DNA from: Thermoanaerobacter kivui
Lineage (GTDB): Bacteria > Bacillota > Thermoanaerobacteria > Thermoanaerobacterales > Thermoanaerobacteraceae
Direction of reading: 5' to 3'
Assembly: GCF_000763575.1 (NCBI RefSeq)
Contig: NZ_CP009170.1
Span: 87,501-151,500 of the forward strand
DNA length: 64,000 nt
Each line of letters begins with the position of its first letter. Within the stretch, counting starts at the first letter, position 1. Position numbers and translations under genes: made by a program. Positions 58,136-64,000 of the stretch are shown here, piece by piece. The notes under the pieces are model-generated. The model made no database searches. It saw only the letters and a list, made by a program, of their open reading frames with translations, and had not been told where the DNA came from.

Positions 58136-58164
58136 AATTTGACATTGGAAAGGTGGTTTTGTAA

Positions 58165-58746
58165 ATGATATATGGTTCTTTGGACCATGGCTTTATTGAG
58201 GTTATAGTCGGTCCTATGTTTAGTGGTAAAAGCGAAGAGCTCATAAGAAGAATTAAAAGGTCTCAAATCGCGAAACAAAAGGTGCAAGTTTTTAAACCAG
58301 CTATTGACGATAGATACTCTATTGACAAAGTAGTATCTCACAATGGCACTAATATAAATGCCATAAGCATAGTAAAAGCTTCCGAAATACTTGAACATTT
58401 AGAGGAAGATACAGAGGTTATTGCGATTGATGAAATTCAGTTTTTTGACCATGCAATTGTTGATATTGTGAGGGGAATTGCTGATATGGGCAAAAGAGTG
58501 ATTTGTGCAGGCCTCGATATGGATTTTAGAGGTGAGCCTTTTGGTCCTACTCCAGACGTAATGGCAATTGCTGAATCTGTCGATAAGCTAACAGCCATAT
58601 GTGTAAAATGCGGTAATCCTGCTACTCGTACACAAAGGCTTATAAATGGAAAACCCGCAAAATATGATGACCCAATAATTTTAGTGGGGGCCCACGAAAC
58701 ATATGAGGCGAGATGTAGAAAATGTCATGAAGTTCCTCGTACATAG
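58165..58746 (+). CDS. tdk: Thymidine kinase
   Basis: A 193-residue type II thymidine kinase. The P-loop [14 protein letters not shown], the DEIQFF motif and zinc cysteines in [13 protein letters not shown] and CRKCHEV are present. It phosphorylates thymidine in the salvage route. The ATG follows AAAGGTGG. Order rpmE-tdk is conserved in Firmicutes. Confidence 0.97.
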   Translation: MIYGSLDHGFIEVIVGPMFSGKSEELIRRIKRSQIAKQKVQVFKPAIDDRYSIDKVVSHNGTNINAISIVKASEILEHLEEDTEVIAIDEIQFFDHAIVDIVRGIADMGKRVICAGLDMDFRGEPFGPTPDVMAIAESVDKLTAICVKCGNPATRTQRLINGKPAKYDDPIILVGAHETYEARCRKCHEVPRT

Positions 58747-58761
58747 AAAAGAGGTGTGATG

Positions 58762-59688
58762 ATGAGAAAAACTGATATAGGCGGCCAAGCAGTAATTGAA
58801 GGAGTTATGATGAGAGGCCACAATAGTGTTGCAACTGCTGTAAGGCATGGGGGGGAAATAATTATAAAAAAGGAGTATGTTAAACCTCTTACAAAGAGGA
58901 ATAAATTTTTTTCTCTGCCTTTTATAAGAGGTACTTTTGCTCTTTTTGATTCTCTCATAATAGGAATAAAAAGCCTTACTTATTCTGCGGAACTTTTTGA
59001 AGAGGATGAAGAAGAAAACGTTTCAAAATTCGACTTGTTTTTACAAAAAATCTTTGGAGATAAACTGGATGACGTAATTATGTATTTTTCTGTTGCAATA
59101 TCACTAATTATTTCCATTATTGTATTTTTCATAGGTCCTACATACGTTGCTGATTATATAAAAATATTTACAAAAAATACCACAATTATAAACTTTGTCG
59201 AAGGACTTCTTCGTGTTGTCATTTTTATTTTGTATCTTGTGTTGATATCACAGATGAAGGATATAAGAAGAATATTTGAGTATCACGGTGCCGAACACAA
59301 AGCCATTCACTGTCTCGAACATGGAGAAGATTTGACAGTGGAGAATGCGAGAAAATACACTACTCTCCATCCCAGATGTGGAACAAATTTTCTTTTTATA
59401 GTCATGATTGTCTCTATTATAGTTTTTTCTTTTTTAAAATGGCCTGCTCTCTATATAAGAATATTAAGCAGAATCTTTTTGCTTCCTGTGGTTGCAGGCA
59501 TATCTTATGAAATAATAAAAATTGCAGGGCGGAGTGACAATAAAGTAATAGCAGCTTTTGTTTATCCTGGCTTACTTTTGCAAAAGCTTACCACAAGGGA
59601 GCCTGATGACAGTCAAATTGAAGTTGCAATTGCTTCTTTGAAGAGTGTTTTGGAAGATGAGGGAGGACGTGAATTTGAAAGTATATGA
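58762..59688 (+). CDS. DUF1385 membrane protein (YqhQ-like)
   Basis: About 308 residues. The N-terminus DIGGQAVIEGVMMRG and the EYHGAEHKAIHC...TLHPRCGTNF segment are the DUF1385 signatures; about four to five membrane segments lie in the middle and C-terminal parts. The function is unknown. Three start codons stand in a row (GTG 58756, ATG 58759, ATG 58762); the last has the best spacing to GAGGTG. It overlaps prmC by 14 bases and is typically found with prmC/prfA in clostridia. Confidence 0.9.
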   Translation: MRKTDIGGQAVIEGVMMRGHNSVATAVRHGGEIIIKKEYVKPLTKRNKFFSLPFIRGTFALFDSLIIGIKSLTYSAELFEEDEEENVSKFDLFLQKIFGDKLDDVIMYFSVAISLIISIIVFFIGPTYVADYIKIFTKNTTIINFVEGLLRVVIFILYLVLISQMKDIRRIFEYHGAEHKAIHCLEHGEDLTVENARKYTTLHPRCGTNFLFIVMIVSIIVFSFLKWPALYIRILSRIFLLPVVAGISYEIIKIAGRSDNKVIAAFVYPGLLLQKLTTREPDDSQIEVAIASLKSVLEDEGGREFESI

Positions 59689-60514
59689 AGCAGTAAATTT
59701 GGGGGCGGCAGAGCTTAAAGGAATTTGTGCAAACCCCAAATTTGAATCTGAATTACTCCTTGCTTACTGCCTTGGGATTGATAGGACAAAGCTTATACTT
59801 AAAAAAGAGGAAAAACTTGAGGGAAAACAGCTAAAAAAATTTTTAGAACTTTTAAATATGAGGAAATCCCGCATACCCTATCAGTACATTGTAAAAAAAC
59901 AGCATTTTATGGGGTTAGAATTTTTTGTAGATGAGAATGTGTTGATTCCCAGGCCTGATACAGAGACACTTGTAGAAGAGGTATTAAAAAGGTTGAGAAA
60001 AGGCGATGTTATCATTGATATTGGTACGGGTAGTGGGGCTATAGCCATAAGCATAGCTAAATATTTTAAAAATTGCACAGTGTACGCTGTTGATATTAGC
60101 AAAAAAGCTCTTGAAGTTGCTAAGTACAATGCTAAAATGCACGGTGTTTTAGATAAAATAGTTTTTATAGAAAGCGATGTTTTTTCTAATGTTTCAAAAG
60201 ATTTAAAGTTTGATTTTATTGTGTCAAATCCCCCCTATATTAAGAGAAGTGAGATTGAGACTCTTCAGAAGGAGGTAAAAAAAGAGCCTATTATTGCATT
60301 AGATGGAGGACCCGATGGGCTTTTATTTTACAAAAAAATTATAAAAGAAGGTCCTTTTTATATAAATATAGAAGGTAATATAGTATTTGAAATAGGATAT
60401 GGACAAAAGGAAGCAGTGACTGATTTATTAAAAAAGAACGGTTTTGAGGATATTGAAGTGATAAAAGATTTAAGCGGCATTGACAGAGTGATAATTGCAA
60501 AATACAAGTTATAG
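59675..60514 (+). CDS. prmC: Peptide chain release factor N5-glutamine methyltransferase
   Basis: About 279 residues. The SAM motif IDIGTGSGAIAISIA and the catalytic VSNPPYIKRSE motif, with the PRPDTE upstream element (VLIPRPDTETLV), identify PrmC. It methylates the glutamine of the GGQ loop of release factors. TTG 59675 is chosen with GGGAGG 8 bases upstream, overlapping DUF1385; an earlier frame start lacks a site. Its target prfA follows with its own promoter. Confidence 0.94.
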   Translation: MKVYEAVNLGAAELKGICANPKFESELLLAYCLGIDRTKLILKKEEKLEGKQLKKFLELLNMRKSRIPYQYIVKKQHFMGLEFFVDENVLIPRPDTETLVEEVLKRLRKGDVIIDIGTGSGAIAISIAKYFKNCTVYAVDISKKALEVAKYNAKMHGVLDKIVFIESDVFSNVSKDLKFDFIVSNPPYIKRSEIETLQKEVKKEPIIALDGGPDGLLFYKKIIKEGPFYINIEGNIVFEIGYGQKEAVTDLLKKNGFEDIEVIKDLSGIDRVIIAKYKL

Positions 60515-60534
60515 TTTTCACAAAAAATAATATG

Positions 60535-60543
60535 TGGTATAAT
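60535..60543 (+). promoter_or_regulatory. Extended -10 promoter of prfA
   Basis: TG (60535-60536), one base, then TATAAT (60538-60543) form an extended -10 sequence about 20 bases before the prfA start. No clear -35 is visible. Confidence 0.6.
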
Positions 60544-60562
60544 CAATCTTTGAGGTGAGATG

Positions 60563-61633
60563 ATGATTGATAAATTACAAGCAATAGAAGACAGGTATGT
60601 AGAATTGAGCCAAAAAATAAGCGACCCCGAAATAATCTCAAATGTGAACGAGTGGAGAAAGTATGTAAAAGAACATGCAGCCATTGAGGATATTGTATTA
60701 AAGTACAGGGAATACAAAAAAGTGATTGAAGATATAAATTCTACTAAGGAATTGCTGTCCAGTGATGATTTGGAACTGAGAGAAATGGCGGAAGAAGAGC
60801 TTTTAAAATTGGAAGAGAAAAAAGAGGAATTATTAAAGGAAATAAAAGTTCTTCTTATACCTAAAGACCCTAATGATGAGAAAAACGTCATAATGGAGAT
60901 AAGAGCAGGAGCAGGAGGAGAAGAAGCAGCCCTTTTTGCCCATGACCTTTTTAGAATGTATTCAATGTACGCAGAGAAAAAAGGATGGAAAGTGGAAATA
61001 ATGAGCTCAAATGAAACGGATATAGGAGGATTCAAAGAAGTAATTTTAAATATTTCTGGAAAGGGAGCTTACAGCAGATTAAAATACGAAAGCGGTGTTC
61101 ATAGAGTCCAAAGAGTTCCAACTACAGAAGCAGGGGGAAGAATTCACACTTCAACTGCGACAGTGGCAGTTTTGCCTGAGGTGGAGGAAGTAGATGTACA
61201 AATAAATCCAAATGATATAAAAATAGATGTTTTTAGATCTGGCGGTCATGGTGGACAGAGTGTAAATACAACGGATTCGGCTGTGAGAGTTACTCATATC
61301 CCAACAGGAATTGTGGTAACTTGCCAAGATGAACGGTCTCAGATTCAAAACAGGGAAAGAGCTTTAAAAATTTTGAGAGCAAAGCTTTATGAAATGGCTT
61401 TAGAAGAACAGGAAAGAGAAATTGCCGAGACCAGGAAGTCTCAAGTAGGAACCGGTGAGAGAAGTGAAAGGATAAGAACTTATAATTTTCCCCAGGGTAG
61501 AGTCACTGACCACAGAATAGGATTGACTTTGTATAGGTTACAAGAGGTGCTTGATGGTGACCTTGATGAGATTATAGACGCTTTGATTTTGAATGACCAA
61601 GCGGAAAAACTCAAAAACATGAATCTAAACTAA
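60563..61633 (+). CDS. prfA: Peptide chain release factor 1
   Basis: About 356 residues of RF1. The GGQ loop ([19 protein letters not shown]) and the PxT-type stop-codon motif RVPTTEAGG are present. It reads UAA and UAG stops and triggers peptide release. ATG 60563 is preferred to ATG 60560 for spacing to GAGGTGA. The terminator that should lie just after the stop is displaced about 300 bases by element copy B. Confidence 0.96.
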   Translation: MIDKLQAIEDRYVELSQKISDPEIISNVNEWRKYVKEHAAIEDIVLKYREYKKVIEDINSTKELLSSDDLELREMAEEELLKLEEKKEELLKEIKVLLIPKDPNDEKNVIMEIRAGAGGEEAALFAHDLFRMYSMYAEKKGWKVEIMSSNETDIGGFKEVILNISGKGAYSRLKYESGVHRVQRVPTTEAGGRIHTSTATVAVLPEVEEVDVQINPNDIKIDVFRSGGHGGQSVNTTDSAVRVTHIPTGIVVTCQDERSQIQNRERALKILRAKLYEMALEEQEREIAETRKSQVGTGERSERIRTYNFPQGRVTDHRIGLTLYRLQEVLDGDLDEIIDALILNDQAEKLKNMNLN

Positions 61634-61645
61634 AGGACAGGCATT

Positions 61646-61944
61646 TTGTTGACAAACCTTTTTATTGCAATTAAAGTTTCCTGTTTTTATGCTTAGGTGC
61701 AGGCTCACGTATCTAAGTCGTGTCATAGGCTTCCTTTGGGCAGCTTCCGAATTTGCTTTCTTTCTTAATATGAAAGACAATTTTGTTCTAAGTTCAAGAA
61801 AATTTTTTAAGTTAGTACATATTTTTTTAAGACTGCTCATGGGAAGCTACTTTTCCAAAACTTCGCCAAGCCGTCTCCGATACTTCCGCAATGCACCTTG
61901 CGCATAAAAGCGGAGACTTATTAAAAATGATTTGTCTGCAGTGT
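61646..61944. repeat. Palindromic element between prfA and its terminator (copy B)
   Basis: About 300 bases start TTGTTGACAAACCTTTTTAT and end near TTTGTCTGCAG. Its two ends match copy A (53300-53449) in reverse: left about 60 bases, and the inner right GATACTTCCGCAATGCACC through AAGCGGAGACTTATTAAAAA. Between them copy B has about 170 bases missing from copy A. The small open frames inside show no ribosome site. It may be a mobile cargo-less element. Confidence 0.8.
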
Positions 61945-61947
61945 GCA

Positions 61948-61972
61948 AGAACAGGGAAGCCTGTTCTTTTTA
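61948..61972 (+). terminator. Terminator of prfA, displaced by element copy B
   Basis: AGAACAGG (61948-61955) pairs with CCTGTTCT (61960-61967) with a T run. The same left-arm-like sequence (AGGACAGGCA, 61634-61643) lies directly after the prfA stop codon. Confidence 0.8.
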
Positions 61973-62062
61973 TTTTGTAAAATGTGTTTATAGCAATATT
62001 TTGTCAAAAAGTCGTAAAGTGTGTATTATCAAAAAAGATAGGCATAATTAAAATTTTTGTGC

Positions 62063-62123
62063 TTGACTAAATAGTCATTATAAATTATAATTATAAAAAA
62101 ATACTTTAGTAAGCTAAACTAAA
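62063..62123 (+). promoter_or_regulatory. Promoter and operator-like dyad upstream of the ZIP transporter
   Basis: TTGACT (62063-62068) and TATAAT (62086-62091) are spaced by 17 bases. Just downstream, TTTAGT (62105-62110) and ACTAAA (62118-62123) form a perfect dyad across 7 bases, also readable as TTTAG-N4-CTAAA. It overlaps the transcript start, a place where a metal-responsive repressor (DtxR/MntR or Fur type) could block transcription. Confidence 0.6.
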
Positions 62124-62175
62124 AAAATAGCAGTATGCAACAAAATACCTACAATTTGACATTGCCCCCCAGCTG

Positions 62176-62235
62176 TCCTCTATAGAGGATGCTTTGTTCG
62201 CTCGATGGTCCTCCTACCTTCGAGCGAATTTTTTT
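62176..62235 (+). terminator. Leader hairpin and terminator ahead of the ZIP gene
   Basis: Within the leader, TCCTCTATAGAGGA (62176-62189) is a palindrome, followed by a strong hairpin TTCGCTCGA (62197-62205) with TCGAGCGAA (62220-62228) and seven Ts. Termination here would stop before the ZIP start at 62322 unless bypassed. It could be a conditional attenuator. Confidence 0.65.
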
Positions 62236-62321
62236 ATGTCCAATCATAATGCTTATTAGGGATTAATACATTTAAGGTAGAGTATATTTTATGTTTAAAG
62301 CGTAAAAAGGAGATGTTTTAT

Positions 62322-63044
62322 ATGTCTACCTTAAATGCCATGATAATAGGTTCTTTGGTGGGGGTAATTGGCACAGGATTAGGGGGAGCGGCCACTTATT
62401 TTTTTAAAAATCCTTCTAAAAAATTTTTCAGTGGACTTATGGGAATTGCTGCAGGTTTAATGCTTTCCATTGTAGCATTTGACCTTTTGCCTCATGCTTT
62501 TGAAATAGCAGGACTTTCTATGGCGATAATTGGTATATTAATAGGGGCTATCTTGGTTTCACTTTTTGATATGTTAATTGCTGAAGGAGGAATTACTAAA
62601 AATACATATATAAAGGAAGGTATACTTTTAGGTATTGCAATTGCTCTGCATAATTTTCCTGAAGGGCTGGCGATAGGCTCCGGCTTTATGGTTTCTAATT
62701 CTTTAGGTGCCAGTATCGCACTTGTTATAACTTTGCATGACTTTCCTGAAGGTTTGGCAATGGCAACTCCTCTATCTATAGGGGGTGTATCCCCTTTTAA
62801 GAATGTAGTATACACTGTACTTGCAGGAATCCCTACGGGTATAGGTGCTTTGGTTGGAGTTCTGACGGGAGGTATTTCTCCCTATTTTATTGGCTTAAAT
62901 TTAGGTATAGCGGGAGGTGCTATGCTTTATGTGACTTGTGGAGATATGATTCCACAGGCGAGAAATATTTATAAAGGAGAAATTTCTATTTTGGGGATGA
63001 TATTAGGTATTATAGGTGGTATAATAATAACAAAGTATTTATGA
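62322..63044 (+). CDS. ZIP-family metal transporter
   Basis: About 240 residues with eight predicted membrane segments. The metal-transport motifs HNFPEGLAIGSGF and HDFPEGLAMATPL (His and Glu in helices IV and V) are intact. ZIP proteins bring Zn, Fe or Mn into the cytoplasm. ATG 62322 is chosen since AGGAG lies 9 bases before it; ATG 62313 touches that site. It has its own regulated-looking leader, and sua5 follows after 30 bases. Confidence 0.92.
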   Translation: MSTLNAMIIGSLVGVIGTGLGGAATYFFKNPSKKFFSGLMGIAAGLMLSIVAFDLLPHAFEIAGLSMAIIGILIGAILVSLFDMLIAEGGITKNTYIKEGILLGIAIALHNFPEGLAIGSGFMVSNSLGASIALVITLHDFPEGLAMATPLSIGGVSPFKNVVYTVLAGIPTGIGALVGVLTGGISPYFIGLNLGIAGGAMLYVTCGDMIPQARNIYKGEISILGMILGIIGGIIITKYL

Positions 63045-63074
63045 TCTATAGCTTTTTACCAAGGAGTGCCATAT

Positions 63075-64000
63075 ATGACGAAAATAATAAAAATTGATAG
63101 AAATAAACCAGATGTTAGCCTTATTGATTTTGCAGCGGAAGTCATACGAAAAGGAGGACTTGTGGCGTTTCCTACTGAGACTGTCTATGGCATTGGGGCA
63201 AATTCTTTTGATATAGAGGCAGTGAAAAAAATTTTCATAGCAAAAGGAAGACCACAAGACAATCCTCTCATTCTTCACATAGCAGATATTGAAGTAGTGT
63301 ATGACCTTACTTTACATGTCCCTGAAAAAGCTAAAGTGCTTATGGAAAGGTTTTGGCCAGGTCCATTGACACTTATTTTTAAAAAATCCGATAAAGTTCC
63401 TTCGGTTAATACAGCTGGAATGGATACTGTTGCTATCAGAATGCCTTCAAATAAAATAGCCCATCTTTTAATTAAAAGGGCGGGAGTCCCCATATCTGCC
63501 CCCAGTGCTAATGTTTTTGGGAAGCCCAGTCCTACAGACGCCTCACATGTTATTGAAGATTTATACGGAAAGATTGATGTAATAATAGATGGGGGAAAAT
63601 GTGACGTTGGTGTGGAATCGACAGTTTTGGATTTGACAGAAAAAGTGCCAGTAATTTTAAGGCCAGGAGCAGTCACCGTAGAAATGCTAAAAGGATTGAT
63701 AGGGGATGTTTTAATAGACCCTTCTCTCTTAAAAAAGCCAGATGAAAATATAAAACCTAAATCCCCAGGGATGAAGTACAAACATTATTCTCCTAATGCA
63801 GAAGTGTACATAGTAAAAGGAGACCTTAAAAAAGTTGTTAAAAAAATTCAAGAATTGACAGAAGAACAATTGAAATACGGCAAAAAAGTTGGTATAATGG
63901 CAACGGTACAAACTTCGACACAGTATAAAAATGGAGAAATTATTGTCGTAGGTGATAGAGACAAGCCCGAGACGATAGCGAAAAATTTGTTTGAGGTTTT
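63075..64000 (+). CDS. Threonylcarbamoyl-AMP synthase (Sua5/YwlC), truncated by the window edge
   Basis: The reading frame is open from ATG 63075 (AAGGAG 8 bases before) to the end of the window: about 308 residues of an expected 340-350. The Sua5/YrdC signature is seen in GLVAFPTETVYGIGANSF and KGRPQDNPLI, and SVDLT-like VGVESTVLDLT is followed by the Sua5-specific C-terminal domain (PGMKYKHYSPNAEVYIVKG). It makes threonylcarbamoyl-AMP for the t6A37 modification of tRNA. Order prfA-...-sua5 matches Bacillus prfA-prmC-ywlC. Confidence 0.95.
   Translation, partial: MTKIIKIDRNKPDVSLIDFAAEVIRKGGLVAFPTETVYGIGANSFDIEAVKKIFIAKGRPQDNPLILHIADIEVVYDLTLHVPEKAKVLMERFWPGPLTLIFKKSDKVPSVNTAGMDTVAIRMPSNKIAHLLIKRAGVPISAPSANVFGKPSPTDASHVIEDLYGKIDVIIDGGKCDVGVESTVLDLTEKVPVILRPGAVTVEMLKGLIGDVLIDPSLLKKPDENIKPKSPGMKYKHYSPNAEVYIVKGDLKKVVKKIQELTEEQLKYGKKVGIMATVQTSTQYKNGEIIVVGDRDKPETIAKNLFEV

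Noticed and set aside
61665-61907. 80-residue open frame after prfA
   Set aside because: It falls inside element copy B, has no ribosome site, and reads through the inverted repeat sequences.
62103-62235. Known metal riboswitch (NiCo or manganese type) before the ZIP gene
   Set aside because: I could not find the conserved core of either class; the terminator and dyad are reported instead without a riboswitch name.

Overview
The window reads as a piece of chromosome from an AT-rich, low-GC Gram-positive (Firmicutes) spore former. Spore genes (gin/csfB, spmA, spmB, a Spo0F-like regulator), an S-layer (SLH) protein, SigI/RsgI, a Met T-box and the Bacillus-like orders tmk-yaaQ-yaaR-holB-yaaT ... 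abrB ... metG-tatD-yabE-rsmA and spo0F-fba-rho-rpmE-tdk-prfA-prmC-sua5 all point that way. An energy-conserving Ech-type [NiFe] hydrogenase, frequent TTG starts and the overall gene content suggest a thermophilic anaerobe of the Thermoanaerobacter/Caldanaerobacter group; that placement is inference. The window holds no tRNA genes, no CRISPR array and no intact transposon.

Layout. 1-1280: 3' part of a 23S rRNA gene and a 5S rRNA gene. 1303-6964: a sulfur-relay locus (two TusA-like carriers, LysR regulator, YeeE/YedE transporter, DsrE-like protein, a broken DsrF/TusC-like gene, a DsrH/TusB-like protein, a dihydrolipoamide dehydrogenase and a GcvH-like lipoyl carrier). 7019-7231: a GC-rich palindromic element. 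7401-14056: glucokinase, 3-methyladenine glycosylase, Gin, an Orn/Lys/Arg decarboxylase family protein, then tmk-darA-yaaR-holB-ricT. 14068-18977 (minus strand): DUF1634 + TSUP exporter, a large membrane phosphatase-like protein and a lone arginine deiminase. 19116-30962: yabB, rsmI, a CDF transporter, abrB, spmAB, cca, T-box-metG, tatD, a G5/3D cell-wall protein, rsmA and an unidentified protein. 31003-34272 (minus): SLH protein, rsgI, sigI. 34342-37814: Mrp-family ATPase, a broken NifX-like gene, and an FtsH-like protease with a separate membrane-anchored partner.

38125-53279 is one large hydrogenase island: an Ech-type membrane hydrogenase whose antiporter-like subunit has a decayed 5' end, a CooF/HycB-like polyferredoxin and two tandem MetV-like cysteine proteins inside the operon, followed by hypC-hypA-hypB, a divergent amidohydrolase and hypF-hypC-hypD-hypE. 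Electrons would pass from ferredoxin through the iron-sulfur subunits to the NiFe site while the membrane subunits move ions; the hyp genes build the metal centre.

53608-64000: an acetyltransferase, Spo0F-like regulator, fba, rho, rpmE, tdk, DUF1385, prmC, prfA, a ZIP metal transporter with an operator-like dyad and a leader terminator, and the 5' part of sua5/ywlC.

The most notable unexplained structures are the lipoyl-linked sulfur-relay locus, the MetV-like proteins in the hydrogenase operon, a split-FtsH-like gene pair, and a family of small palindromic elements that seem to have inserted into rho-independent terminators (after hypE and after prfA).
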